A stretch of DNA of 64,000 nucleotides from Kangiella spongicola (lineage in GTDB: Bacteria; Pseudomonadota; Gammaproteobacteria; Enterobacterales; Kangiellaceae): NCBI RefSeq assembly GCF_003194565.2, contig NZ_QICH01000002.1, forward strand, positions 186,001 through 250,000. Direction: 5' to 3'. How positions within the stretch are numbered: the stretch's first letter is position 1; every line of letters starts with the position of its first letter. Positions 29,014 through 38,938 of the stretch are shown one piece after another. Position numbers and translations under genes: made by a program. The notes below the pieces were generated by a model. It saw nothing but the letters and a program-made list of their open reading frames with translations, was not told the DNA's origin and searched no databases.

Positions 29014-30411
29014 TTATTTTCGCCCAAAAGGAGGCATACCTCCCATTCCACCGCCACCACCTGGTGGCATCATTCCTTGCATTCCGCGCATCATTTTCAT
29101 CATGCCACCCTTGCCTTTCATCTTTTTCATCATCTTTTGCATCTGATTAAATTGCTTTAAAAGGCGGTTAACATCTTGAATTTGAGTGCCTGAGCCGTTC
29201 GCGATCCTTCTTTTACGCGAGCCTTTGATCAGTTCTGGTCTGGCGCGCTCTTTTGGCGTCATAGAATTAATCATCGCCACCATACGTCCGGTGGATTTAT
29301 CATTCATGACTTTTTGCTTAGCGGCTTCAGGAATTTGGCCCATACCAGGTAATTTGTCCATCAAGCCTGCCATGCCGCCCATATTTGACATCTGTAATAG
29401 CTGTTCGCGGAAGTCTTGAAGGTCAAAACCTTTACCCTTCATGATCTTTTTAGCGACTTTTTCAGCTTTTTTCTTGTCTACTTTGCGCTCAACTTCTTCA
29501 ATTAAGCTAAGAACATCGCCCATACCCAAGATTCGAGACGCTACTCGCTCTGGATGGAATGGCTCCAACTGATCAAGCTTTTCGCCCATACCGATAAACT
29601 TGATAGGTTTACCGGTAATTTGGCGAATGGATAATGCCGCACCACCACGAGCATCACCATCAGCTTTGGTTAGAATAACACCCGTTAAATCAAGGGCATC
29701 GTTAAAGGCTTTTGCAGTATTTGCAGCATCTTGCCCCGTCATCGAGTCAACTACGAACAGTGTTTCAGTTGGCGACACAGCTTGTTGTAACTCGCTGATT
29801 TCCGCCATCATGGCTTCATCAACCGCTAAACGACCCGCGGTATCGATAATGATGACATCAGCGAATTGTTTGCGCGCTTCTTCGATTGCGTTTTTAGCAA
29901 TATCGACAGGCTTTTGATCGGTTGTACTCGGGAAGAAGCTAGCGCCTACTTCTCCAGCTACGGTTTCTAGCTGCTTAATCGCCGCTGGACGATAAACGTC
30001 AGCACTAGCAACCATTACCGACTTCTTCTCACGGTTTATCAGCAAGTGAGATAGCTTACCGGCACTGGTTGTTTTACCCGCACCTTGCAGACCCGCTAAT
30101 AGTATAACGACTGGTGGCTTAGCACTTAGGTCGAGCGCATCGTTCTCTGCGCCCATCGCTTTAACCATTTCATCATTAACAATTTTGATGAATGCTTGGC
30201 CTGGATCTAACGCTTTTCCAACCTCAGTTCCAACTGCACGGGCTTTAACTGCTGCAATAAACTCTTTTACGACAGGTAGCGCAACATCAGCCTCAAGCAA
30301 CGCCATACGTACTTCACGCAGCGTTTCTTTAATATTGTCTTCGCTAATTTTGCCCTTACCAGCAATACTCTTTAGAGCACCTGAGAGGCGATCACTTAAA
30401 CTATCAAACAT
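29014..30411 (-). CDS. ffh: Signal recognition particle protein Ffh
   Basis: GTPase that with 4.5S RNA targets membrane proteins to FtsY and SecYEG. N domain (1-90). G domain: P-loop GLQGAGKTTSAGKL near 100, DTAGRLAVDE, TKADGDARGGAAL. Then the Met-rich M domain (about 325-430) with GGMAGLMDKLPGMG, and a Gly/Met-rich tail ending GGMPPFGRK. 465 residues. Divergent from ypjD, the standard arrangement. Confidence 0.96.
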   Translation of the reverse strand: MFDSLSDRLSGALKSIAGKGKISEDNIKETLREVRMALLEADVALPVVKEFIAAVKARAVGTEVGKALDPGQAFIKIVNDEMVKAMGAENDALDLSAKPPVVILLAGLQGAGKTTSAGKLSHLLINREKKSVMVASADVYRPAAIKQLETVAGEVGASFFPSTTDQKPVDIAKNAIEEARKQFADVIIIDTAGRLAVDEAMMAEISELQQAVSPTETLFVVDSMTGQDAANTAKAFNDALDLTGVILTKADGDARGGAALSIRQITGKPIKFIGMGEKLDQLEPFHPERVASRILGMGDVLSLIEEVERKVDKKKAEKVAKKIMKGKGFDLQDFREQLLQMSNMGGMAGLMDKLPGMGQIPEAAKQKVMNDKSTGRMVAMINSMTPKERARPELIKGSRKRRIANGSGTQIQDVNRLLKQFNQMQKMMKKMKGKGGMMKMMRGMQGMMPPGGGGGMGGMPPFGRK

Positions 30412-30724
30412 TCGATATAACTCACTTGTTTATGGCGGTCAGTTTACTTTTGACTCTATAACCTATGGTGAGGCCTAAACTAACTCAAAATTTGATGATA
30501 TTTATAACTATGACGCAATTATACCCAATCGACCTAGAATTGCACGATTTCAACCATACTCAAGTGCCCTTTGAAAGTAACCAAGTTGACATTTTTTGAT
30601 GATTTGAGTGATTCTCCACTAAATGTGGTCTTAGCCGTTGTTATTTATAGCCAGAAGCGCTTGTTATAGTGCTGTTTTCCTCTAAAATAGCGTTTAGAAT
30701 TAATCCATACTTACTAAGCATCAA
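30412..30724. other. Divergent promoter region ffh / ypjD
   Basis: 313 bases without a gene. A plus-strand TTGACA occurs near 30589, but the matching -10 is poor. I see no hairpin terminator or repeat here. It presumably holds the divergent promoters of ffh and the ypjD-corB-RND operon. Confidence 0.35.
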
Positions 30725-31519
30725 GTGAAACTAATTTTTCAGCTATTAGCAGGGTTGGCCTATCTCGGAGTTGCACTTTTCCTAGTGCGTCGATTACGTC
30801 ATCCAACAAAGGTCGTTCCAGACTGGGGCAAGTGGTTGCCATTTATTCCGGTAACGCTTCACCTGTTCGCCTTGTATCTGTTAATTGAACGTAGTAGCGA
30901 GCAAGGACAAAACCTGACCCTGCTTAGTCTCGCGTCTTTAGTCACTTTAGTGTTAGTACTTCTGGTTACCATTTACCGCTTTAGTAAACAAACTCCGCAC
31001 TTAATGCTGTATACCGCAGTAATCGCTGGCGTCGTTAACTTTCTGAGCATGCTTCCAGAAGAGCCGAATATTGTTAACTTTAGCAACAATGGACTTGGGG
31101 TGTTACACGTCTGGTTATCCATAGTCGGATTTAGTTTGTTATTTGCTGCAACCTTACAAAGTATTCTAGTACTCATTTTGCATAATAAACTGCGCCACAA
31201 ACCAGCCAGCATACATCCCTTATTGCCACCATTATTAGAGATGGAACACTTCTTATCAGCATTGGTATTGTTGGGCATCATTTGTCTAGGAGTCGCTTTT
31301 GGCCTTGGCTTCGGCTTGCCTGATATCGTTATTCAATCTCAACCGTTACACAAAATTATTCTCTCGGTTCTAGCTTGGTTCAGCTTCTGTACATTTTACA
31401 TTGGGTATAAAAGCTCTAGATTAAGCGGTATCCGTTTTGCGCGTTTGTGTATCATTGCTTTCGTTATCCTGAGCATAGGCTTTCTCGGCACTAAGCTGGT
31501 TGTCCAGTATATTTTATAA
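30725..31519 (+). CDS. ypjD: CcsA/HemX-like inner membrane protein YpjD
   Basis: 264 residues, eight predicted membrane segments, matching the YpjD branch of the cytochrome c assembly (CcsA/CcmF/HemX-like) family; HVWLSIVGFSLLFAA is the conserved region with a histidine that in relatives can contact heme. The molecular role of YpjD is unproven. The start is GTG at 30725. As in E. coli it is divergent from ffh and upstream of corB. Confidence 0.85.
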   Translation: MKLIFQLLAGLAYLGVALFLVRRLRHPTKVVPDWGKWLPFIPVTLHLFALYLLIERSSEQGQNLTLLSLASLVTLVLVLLVTIYRFSKQTPHLMLYTAVIAGVVNFLSMLPEEPNIVNFSNNGLGVLHVWLSIVGFSLLFAATLQSILVLILHNKLRHKPASIHPLLPPLLEMEHFLSALVLLGIICLGVAFGLGFGLPDIVIQSQPLHKIILSVLAWFSFCTFYIGYKSSRLSGIRFARLCIIAFVILSIGFLGTKLVVQYIL

Positions 31520-31537
31520 GAACATACGGAGTTTTTC

Positions 31538-32821
31538 TTGGAATCATTGTCAACCGGATCCCTATTTTTAATACTGGGTTTGCTCGTTCTTCTTTCAGCG
31601 TTCTTCTCTAGCTCAGAAACGGGCATGATGTCGCTCAACCGCTACCGCCTCAAACACAGAGCCCGAAGTGGCGACAAGAGAGCAAAGCGAGTTTATGAAA
31701 TGCTGAAACGCCCCGACAAGTTGTTAGGCTTAATATTACTCGGTAATAACATCGTCAATATTCTGGCTTCCGCGATCGCCACGGTTATCGCCATTCGCTT
31801 TTGGGGTGAAGGTGGTATATTCGCCGCAACGTTAATGTTGACCGTAGTCATTCTTATTTTTGCGGAAGTGACTCCAAAAACTTTAGCTGCTCTTAATCCA
31901 GAGAAGATATCCTTTTTCGCAGCTCCGACACTCAACCTGCTATCCACCATCTTTAATCCAGCGATTAAGCTCATTAGCTTTTTAGCTAATGCTTTACTGC
32001 GACTTTTTGGTGTTAACTCGAATTCTGGCCAAGACGATCACCTCAGCCAAGAAGAACTGCGTACGGTGGTCAACGAAGCAGGAACTATGATTCCTCAACG
32101 GCACCAAAAAATGTTGTTGAGTATCTTGGATCTTGAAACCGTGACAGTTGATGACATCATGGTTCCTCGAAATGAAATTATCGGGATCGACCTCAACGAT
32201 GATATGGATTACATCCTCGAGCAAATACGAAACAGTATTCACACTCGACTGCTGGTATTCCGCGGTGAGATTGATAACGTTGAAGGTTTCCTTCATGCTC
32301 GCAACTTTGGTCGTGTGCTTGAGATGGAATCGAATGACTCTATAGGAATTTTAGAGCACCTTGATCCGATTTACTACGTTCCAGAAGGCACCCCTCTTCA
32401 TACCCAGTTAATGAAATTCCAACGTAAACGTGATCGCGTTGGCTTGGTGGTTGATGAGTATGGTGATATTGAAGGGCTGGTGACGCTAGACGATATCCTT
32501 GAAGAGATTGTTGGTGATTTCACCACCGAAATGTCGAGCATTAACAAAGACATCCAAAAAGATGGCGAAGATGTTTACTTAATCGACGCCACTGTGACTA
32601 TCCGTGACTTAACTAAAACTCTAGAATGGAAATTACCGACAGAAGGTCCTAAAACCTTAAACGGGTTAATTACAGAGTATTTAGAAACCATACCGCAGGC
32701 GGGAACCTGTCTCCGGCTTTATGGTTACCCCATGGAAATATTGCAAGTTAAAGATAATATCGTTAGAAGTGTGCGCGCCATGCCAAAGCTTTATGTGGCA
32801 CCAACGAACGAAAGCAACTAG
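31538..32821 (+). CDS. corB: CorB/YfjD-type transporter with DUF21 and CBS domains
   Basis: 427 residues. N-terminal DUF21 membrane domain (about 1-190; SAFFSSSETGMMSLNRYRL, LILLGNNIVNILASAIAT), two CBS domains (about 205-330; TVDDIMVPRNEIIGID and VVDEYGDIEGLVTLDDILEE) and a C-terminal CorC/HlyC domain. Members are linked to magnesium/cobalt export or resistance. The start is a TTG at 31538 with CGGAG 6-7 bases upstream. It lies 18 bases after ypjD and 8 before the RND gene, so it is one operon. Confidence 0.87.
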   Translation: MESLSTGSLFLILGLLVLLSAFFSSSETGMMSLNRYRLKHRARSGDKRAKRVYEMLKRPDKLLGLILLGNNIVNILASAIATVIAIRFWGEGGIFAATLMLTVVILIFAEVTPKTLAALNPEKISFFAAPTLNLLSTIFNPAIKLISFLANALLRLFGVNSNSGQDDHLSQEELRTVVNEAGTMIPQRHQKMLLSILDLETVTVDDIMVPRNEIIGIDLNDDMDYILEQIRNSIHTRLLVFRGEIDNVEGFLHARNFGRVLEMESNDSIGILEHLDPIYYVPEGTPLHTQLMKFQRKRDRVGLVVDEYGDIEGLVTLDDILEEIVGDFTTEMSSINKDIQKDGEDVYLIDATVTIRDLTKTLEWKLPTEGPKTLNGLITEYLETIPQAGTCLRLYGYPMEILQVKDNIVRSVRAMPKLYVAPTNESN

Positions 32822-32829
32822 GACATACA

Positions 32830-35310
32830 ATGACACAACACAAAGAATCACTCTTCTTTAGTTTTTATAAAAAATTAATATTGGAGCACCCTTTAGCGAG
32901 TCTCATCTTTGTCTTTATATTGACCTTACTAGCCGCGAGCCAGTTGCCGAAATTTCGCCTCGACGCCTCGGGCGAGTCTTTAACGCTTGAAAACGATAAG
33001 TCGATTGACTATTACCGACAAGTTAATGAAAAGTATGGCTCCGACGACTTCCTGATTATTACCTGGCAGCCCAAACAGGGCCTGATCAGCGACCAGTCTA
33101 TTAATGGATTAAAGAAGCTTACGGCCGAGCTTCAAGACATCGAAACAGTTTCTCACGTCAATAGTATTCTGAACGTTCCTTTACTTGGCAACGTGACGCT
33201 TGATACTGATGCATTAGGCGAAGAGATCCCCACGCTTACTAGCCCCAGCACTGATCGTAAAGAAGCGCTAAAAGAATTTTCCACGAGTCCTATCTACAAA
33301 AACTTGTTGGTTGGTGAAGATGGCGACACCAGCGCCATTCAAATCAACTTTAGGCGTGACGAAAAGTATTTTTCACTACTCGATGCTCGCGATGCACTTA
33401 GAGCCAAAGCGAAGTCAGAACAACTCTCCAGCACTGAAAAAGAAGAATTATCGCAGTTAGAAAAACAGTTTGATGCTTATAGTAAGCAGGCCTCTGAAAG
33501 AACTAGCGCCATCATCGCAGACGTTAGAGCAATCATGCAGGATTATCGTGATATAGCGACCATGCACTTAGGCGGTATTTCGATGATTACCAATGACATG
33601 CTGACTTTTATCCAGCATGACATTACCGTATTCGGCGTCGGCATTCTGCTCTTTATTATGCTCGCCCTATTTGTGTTCTTTGGCAAGATACGTTGGGTAT
33701 TGTTGCCGCTTACTTCCTGTGTTATTACCGTTATCATGCTTGCCGGCTTACTGAGCTTCCTTGATTGGCGAATTACGGTTATTTCATCAAACTTCCCAGC
33801 GATTCTTCTGATTGTGATTTTAGCGCTGAATGTCCACCTTGCCGTTTATTACCGAGACTATATATCAGCGAACCCAGATTCAGAGCAAGAACTTCGCATC
33901 TCGACCACATTAAAGACCATGTTCTGGCCTTGTTTTTATACAGCCCTAACCACTATCGTCGCATTTATCTCGTTGCTGATTAGCGGTATTCGTCCTGTGA
34001 TCGACTTTGGCTGGATCATGACGATCGGTATCGTGCTCGGCTTTATCACTACCTTTATTATTTTTCCAAGCTTTATACAGCTACTTAAAAAAGATAGTCA
34101 CACTAGTGGTAGTAGTATTACTTATAAGATAACAAACTGGATCTATAGCTTTACCGTAAACTACAAAGCGCTAATCTTTGTAGTTACCGTCGGAATAATC
34201 GGTTTTAGCGCTTATGGCATAACCCAGCTCAAAGTTGAAAACCGATTTATTGACTACTTTAAGCCAAGCACTGAAATTTATCAGGGCATGACGGTAATCG
34301 ACAAAAAGCTCGGCGGTACAACCCCTCTAGACATTATTATCGACAAGGGTCATGAAGCCTCACTAGTTGCTGATGATGAGTTTGAAGACGAGTTTGGCGA
34401 TGAGTTCGACAGCGGTATCTATGATCCTGGTTACTGGTTTACTGGCGCTAGGTTAAAGCAAGTCGAACGCATTCATGACTTTATCGATAGCTTAGGTGTA
34501 ACAGGCAAGGTTCAGTCGATTGCAACTTATGCCAAAGTCTTGGAGCAAATGAACGGCGGCGACTATCCTGATGAGCTAACGATGAGCTTAGTGCATCAAA
34601 AAACCCCTGAAGACGTTCGCTCAGTACTGATGTCACCCTATCTTTCAGAAGAAGGTGATCAGGTCCGTATTAATATTCGCGTACAAGAAACTAACCATGA
34701 TTTAAAGCGTGCCGATCTAATTAATACGATTAACGACTATATTGTTAAAGAAGAAGGCATTGTTCAAGAACGTGTCCACTTTACGGGCATGTTAGTGCTT
34801 TACAACAATATGCTCGAAAGCTTGTTCGACTCACAAATCAAAACGATTGGAGCTGTATATCTAGCTATCTTGTTGATGTTTGTTGTCCTATTCCGCTCAA
34901 TGGTCTTAGCCGTATTAGCAACTATTCCGAATGCACTGTCTGCGGCTCTGGTACTCGGTATTATGGGCTGGGCGGGCATACCTATGGATATGATGACGAT
35001 TACTATTGCCGCCATTGTTATCGGTATCGCGGTCGATAACTCTATTCACTATGTGCATCGATTTAAAGCTGAGTTCGCCAAAGATCATGATTACTTAGCC
35101 ACTATGAAACGCTGCCACGGTAGTATCGGTAAAGCTATTTACTACACTGGCGTCACCATTATCTTTGGCTTTGCGATATTGGCTCTATCAGAATTCATTC
35201 CATCGATTTATTTTGGCCTACTAACTGGTTTGGCTATGGCAGTAGCACTATTCCTGAACCTAACCTTGTTACCGTTATTACTTATTACAACTAAGCCATT
35301 AAAGTCATAA
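32830..35310 (+). CDS. RND/MMPL family membrane transporter
   Basis: 826-residue inner-membrane protein with the duplicated RND layout: TM1 (about 25-43), a periplasmic loop to about 250, five further helices (to about 420), TM7 near 440, a second loop with an acidic cluster (DDEFEDEFGDEFDSG) and a last bundle from about 675. AIVIGIAVDNSIHYVHRFK resembles the conserved TM4-type sterol-sensing/MMPL motif. Such stand-alone permeases export lipids or hydrophobic compounds; no periplasmic adaptor is encoded here. Third gene of the ypjD-corB operon, ended by a bidirectional terminator. Confidence 0.85.
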   Translation: MTQHKESLFFSFYKKLILEHPLASLIFVFILTLLAASQLPKFRLDASGESLTLENDKSIDYYRQVNEKYGSDDFLIITWQPKQGLISDQSINGLKKLTAELQDIETVSHVNSILNVPLLGNVTLDTDALGEEIPTLTSPSTDRKEALKEFSTSPIYKNLLVGEDGDTSAIQINFRRDEKYFSLLDARDALRAKAKSEQLSSTEKEELSQLEKQFDAYSKQASERTSAIIADVRAIMQDYRDIATMHLGGISMITNDMLTFIQHDITVFGVGILLFIMLALFVFFGKIRWVLLPLTSCVITVIMLAGLLSFLDWRITVISSNFPAILLIVILALNVHLAVYYRDYISANPDSEQELRISTTLKTMFWPCFYTALTTIVAFISLLISGIRPVIDFGWIMTIGIVLGFITTFIIFPSFIQLLKKDSHTSGSSITYKITNWIYSFTVNYKALIFVVTVGIIGFSAYGITQLKVENRFIDYFKPSTEIYQGMTVIDKKLGGTTPLDIIIDKGHEASLVADDEFEDEFGDEFDSGIYDPGYWFTGARLKQVERIHDFIDSLGVTGKVQSIATYAKVLEQMNGGDYPDELTMSLVHQKTPEDVRSVLMSPYLSEEGDQVRINIRVQETNHDLKRADLINTINDYIVKEEGIVQERVHFTGMLVLYNNMLESLFDSQIKTIGAVYLAILLMFVVLFRSMVLAVLATIPNALSAALVLGIMGWAGIPMDMMTITIAAIVIGIAVDNSIHYVHRFKAEFAKDHDYLATMKRCHGSIGKAIYYTGVTIIFGFAILALSEFIPSIYFGLLTGLAMAVALFLNLTLLPLLLITTKPLKS

Positions 35311-35313
35311 GCA

Positions 35314-35343
35314 TAAAAAAAGCCGTGAAAACACGGCTTTTTC
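35314..35343. terminator. Bidirectional terminator between convergent genes
   Basis: AAAAAAAGCCGTG, AAAA loop, CACGGCTTTTT, serving the RND gene on the plus strand and the M6 protease on the minus strand. Confidence 0.93.
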
Positions 35344-35356
35344 TTTTCTCTATCTA

Positions 35357-38356
35357 TTAACGTTTGCGTCTTAGCACTGAGCTCGCTGCTAATAACAAGA
35401 TTAGCCATAAGCTTGTACTACCACCACCGCCAGAAGATTTTTTCTGCACGCTAATGCTTTTAGTTACAACCTTTTCTACGCCAGTGCTATCGGTCACTTT
35501 TAATTCAACAGTGTAAGCACCACTTTCTGCATAAGTGTGACTTGGTGAGGCACTTGTAGAGCTACTACCATCACCAAAGTTCCAAGCATAACTATAACTA
35601 CCGTCACCGCCACTAACACTTGAAGTGAAGCTTGCTTTCAGACCATCTGCTGAAGAATTGAATGAAGCGTTCATTGGTGCAACTACCGATACAGACTTGG
35701 TCGATTCAACTTGCTGCTTATCCGCACTTGTCACTACTAAAGTAATAGTATAATCACCAGTGTTTGCATAAGTATGTTGTCCAGTCGCTTCAGCACTTGT
35801 AGTGCCGTCACCAAAGTTCCAGGCATAACTGTAATCAGCTGCACCGCCAGCGATATTGCTTGAAACCGATACCGTAGCACCATCAACAGCCGTGATAACT
35901 TCAACTTGTAAAGCATCTGCAATGCTCACTTGCTTTGTTTTTGAGTGAACGGTAGCTTCGCCATCGGTAACCGTTAACGTTACATCATAAACACCGCTCT
36001 GCGCATAGCTGTGAGTTGGCGCTTTATCCGTAGAAGTCGCCGAACCATCCCCAAAGTCCCATAAGTAACTGTAGTTTTTGTCACCGCCTACAGTGCTATC
36101 TGTGAATGTTACCGTTTGATAATCAACATCAAAGTTAAAGTTTGCTACAAGCTCTGCTGAAGCCTTCGAGATTTCAACCGTGGCAGTGCTACTATCAGAC
36201 GCTTGAGCCTTTACTTCGATAGTTAAACCATTCACTGGTAGGACTAAGCCTGACTGTGGCTGCTCTGGCAATGAATAATCCAAGCTATCATCAAATTTGG
36301 CTGTTGGGCTTAGGTGCGAATCACCGCTGTAGTTCTTTTGGGTATAAAGGCCGAAAGCAGCGTCTATTACTTGTAGCGTAGAGCTTGCGATCACACCATT
36401 TCGCATTACTGGATTCTGATCAGCATCAACAACGCCTAGGAAACCATGACCTGGATGCTCTTCGACTTTATTATCGCTGTAAGCTTCGTCAGCGAACCAT
36501 ACTAAAACACCTGGTGTATAAACTGTTTTAGCTAAACCTTCGTCTTGGCCATTCGAGCTACGCAGTTGTACCCAGTAGTTTTGTGGCTTACCTGGCTTAG
36601 TACTACCGACACGCAAGAATCCATTTAATGTAACTTGTCCGTCAGTTTCAGCGCCATCGTTATAGAAGTCAGCTCCGTTGTTGAGTGCGATATCATCTAC
36701 CACCAAACCGTAACCACCCACTGCTGGATCTGTCACATAAGTGATTTCAATTGTCACTGACTGCCCAGCATAGGCTGACAAGTCAAAATTTAAGTCTACC
36801 CAGCCTAAGGCGCCTTCAGCCCCTGAAATATCCTTTGACGCGCCAGTGATAAAGTTAGTGACGTTATGGTATTGGTTAGTAGCCTTAGTATGGTTCCCGG
36901 CCACAGCAGTACCGTTAACCAACACCTGTGCGTAATCATAATCCACTTCTATATCCCAGCGTGCTTTCATACTCAAGCTGGTAGTTCCAGAAGCCGGAAT
37001 GTTAGCGTTGAATGAAAGGCTGTTGTCCATGTAGTGGCCTTCATTCGAATAATATTGGTAATTACCTGTATATGGGGCATCAAATTCAACATGAGTCGGT
37101 GGCACATCAATTCTGATTTGGTTAATGCCACTATCATGATTAACAGCTTCAACCAAGTCGATAGTTCTTGAGCCCGGCTCCATTGCGTCAAAGTTAATGA
37201 CTTCTTCGTTAATCCAGTTACCACCAAAAACGGTCTGGAAATAAGATCTGGCATAAGGACTAAAACCTGTAGGTTGGGTACCCGCAATGTCACCCGCCCA
37301 GCTACCACCAGCCATTACAGACCAGTAAGCCACTGGCGAACCAATTTCGGAACCATCAATATCATACTCGTCAGGTACGCCAAGATCATGTCCAAACTCG
37401 TGCACCACAACACCCGTTGCTGCATCAATTGGCTGAATGGTGTAACCGAATAGTTTTTTACCAGTACCAGGAATGGTATAACCATTGGTATTCGTATCTA
37501 CATAGAAACGGTGTGACCAAATCGCATCACTGGCTAAGCTACCGCCACCGGCTTCTTCACCAATGCTTGAATGATAAACCATCACGTGATCGATCATGCC
37601 GTCCGGCTCGTTCACATTGCCATTACCGTTTAAGTCATAGGGATCCTCAATGTCATACTCATCAAGGTTGATATTATTAGCTGCAACAGCTTTAGTAACC
37701 GCTTCTTTTATAAGCTCCGGTACGTTTTTGTCATTATCAGTATCGGCATCATTCTCGCCATAGTACTTAGCGTTATTGTCAGCAGTGACCCAACCGAATG
37801 TTTGCCCTGAAAAATTAAAAGTACCGCCAGATTCGTTTTGATAATACTGGTAACCGGAGGTTAGGTTTTGGCCGCTAGGTCCTGTAAAACCTGTCGTCGA
37901 GAACATCAGATCTTGATAGTGTGACACCGGATAGGAGCTGTAATACATGTCCGTATCACTAGCGGTTAAGCCATGTGCATCATGCTTTAAGTCTGGGAAA
38001 TCAATCAATACGGCTAACACTTTAACCGTTGTATTCTGACCATTCTTTTGCGCTAGAACCTGACCACTCTTGTAATTGGAGTGATTCTTTTGAAGTCTAA
38101 CTTGCTCCAACTTCGGTCCTTTGACAGAACTATTACTCATGTCACCAAGATAGGCCTTGATGGCATTTTGACGCTCTTCTTCAGTCGCAGTAGGCTTTAT
38201 TTCTCCTCTCTGCTCCATCCAATAAAGGATGCGCTCTTGGTTTACGATAGCAGGGTCCTTCGGCGTAACTGAAGTCTCTGCACTATTGATGGCCAAACTA
38301 ACACTTGGTGTTAGCGCTGCTGCAAGCAAGCCGGTTAATAGCTTAATTTTCATCAT
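35357..38356 (-). CDS. Secreted M6 family metalloprotease with three PKD domains and GlyGly-CTERM
   Basis: About 999 residues. A signal peptide and propeptide (WMEQRGEIKPTATEEERQNA near residue 46) precede a catalytic domain with the zinc motif HEFGHDLGVPDEYD (first His about 319) and Ca-binding-like acidic loops (DTDNDKN, DLNGNGNVNEPDG). Three PKD domains follow (YLWDFGDGSA, YAWNFGDGTT, YAWNFGDGSS). The C-terminal SSGGGGS, hydrophobic helix and RRKR tail is a GlyGly-CTERM signal, which implies type II secretion and rhombosortase processing. It resembles Vibrio PrtV and immune inhibitor A. The ATG at 38356 overlaps the stop of the upstream lipoprotein (TAATG), with AGGA 5 bases upstream. Confidence 0.9.
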   Translation of the reverse strand: MMKIKLLTGLLAAALTPSVSLAINSAETSVTPKDPAIVNQERILYWMEQRGEIKPTATEEERQNAIKAYLGDMSNSSVKGPKLEQVRLQKNHSNYKSGQVLAQKNGQNTTVKVLAVLIDFPDLKHDAHGLTASDTDMYYSSYPVSHYQDLMFSTTGFTGPSGQNLTSGYQYYQNESGGTFNFSGQTFGWVTADNNAKYYGENDADTDNDKNVPELIKEAVTKAVAANNINLDEYDIEDPYDLNGNGNVNEPDGMIDHVMVYHSSIGEEAGGGSLASDAIWSHRFYVDTNTNGYTIPGTGKKLFGYTIQPIDAATGVVVHEFGHDLGVPDEYDIDGSEIGSPVAYWSVMAGGSWAGDIAGTQPTGFSPYARSYFQTVFGGNWINEEVINFDAMEPGSRTIDLVEAVNHDSGINQIRIDVPPTHVEFDAPYTGNYQYYSNEGHYMDNSLSFNANIPASGTTSLSMKARWDIEVDYDYAQVLVNGTAVAGNHTKATNQYHNVTNFITGASKDISGAEGALGWVDLNFDLSAYAGQSVTIEITYVTDPAVGGYGLVVDDIALNNGADFYNDGAETDGQVTLNGFLRVGSTKPGKPQNYWVQLRSSNGQDEGLAKTVYTPGVLVWFADEAYSDNKVEEHPGHGFLGVVDADQNPVMRNGVIASSTLQVIDAAFGLYTQKNYSGDSHLSPTAKFDDSLDYSLPEQPQSGLVLPVNGLTIEVKAQASDSSTATVEISKASAELVANFNFDVDYQTVTFTDSTVGGDKNYSYLWDFGDGSATSTDKAPTHSYAQSGVYDVTLTVTDGEATVHSKTKQVSIADALQVEVITAVDGATVSVSSNIAGGAADYSYAWNFGDGTTSAEATGQHTYANTGDYTITLVVTSADKQQVESTKSVSVVAPMNASFNSSADGLKASFTSSVSGGDGSYSYAWNFGDGSSSTSASPSHTYAESGAYTVELKVTDSTGVEKVVTKSISVQKKSSGGGGSTSLWLILLLAASSVLRRKR

Positions 38357-38682
38357 TATTTTCCTTTGATACATTGCGTATAAGCTGAGTTTTTCTTGTT
38401 AATATAATCACGAATAATCTGTTCTTTTTGCTGCTTTGTCATACCATCCTTGATTAGGCCTTTTTGTTTAAGCATTGGCTCTAATTTCCATATATTCTGT
38501 GGTGCAGGAGGACTGGTACAAATTCTATTTCTTATTGTGCCACTCCCCTCTGAGGTCGATTCTTCTTGGCTTGATTGGATTTCTGATGAGTTTGAAGAAA
38601 TATGTGGAGACTTATTATCAGTTTGATTTGCACAGGCTAATACTAAGAAGACCGCTAAGCTAGGAATTACGTTTTTTATCAT
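38356..38682 (-). CDS. Small lipoprotein translationally coupled to the M6 protease
   Basis: 108 residues. Lipobox LVLAC with Cys17, a Ser/Glu-rich linker (about 25-50), then a C-terminal helical part (64-108) with Cys55 and Cys near the end. Residues 71-94 (LKQKGLIKDG then MTKQQKEQII) align without gaps to the protease propeptide region, sharing Q, G, I-K, T, I and Y plus several Lys/Arg swaps. The stop codon overlaps the protease start. A role as membrane-bound inhibitor or folding helper of the protease is inference; no family is recognised. Confidence 0.65.
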   Translation of the reverse strand: MIKNVIPSLAVFLVLACANQTDNKSPHISSNSSEIQSSQEESTSEGSGTIRNRICTSPPAPQNIWKLEPMLKQKGLIKDGMTKQQKEQIIRDYINKKNSAYTQCIKGK

Positions 38683-38884
38683 TTGATTATTATTGTTATG
38701 TGGCTTAATCAGTTATTAAAAGTAAATTGTCGATTTCGTGCAAGCAAAAAACCACAGAAACACACTTTGTTACATTTTGCTACTTTGTACACTTTCAGGC
38801 TACTTTAAGCGGAGATAGCCCAGCGTTGACTAACTTTTATTAAATAATATAACTGCTAGAAGCGCTCTATATAGTCGATTGGCC

Positions 38885-38909
38885 ACAAAAAAGGCGCTAA
38901 TAGCGCCTT
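38885..38909 (-). terminator. Terminator after the DUF4785-like gene
   Basis: AAGGCGCTA / TAGCGCCTT perfect stem with six T on the minus strand, directly downstream of the hydrolase-DUF4785 operon. Confidence 0.88.
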
Positions 38910-38938
38910 ATAATTTGAGTAAGTGGCAAAGTTCTAGG

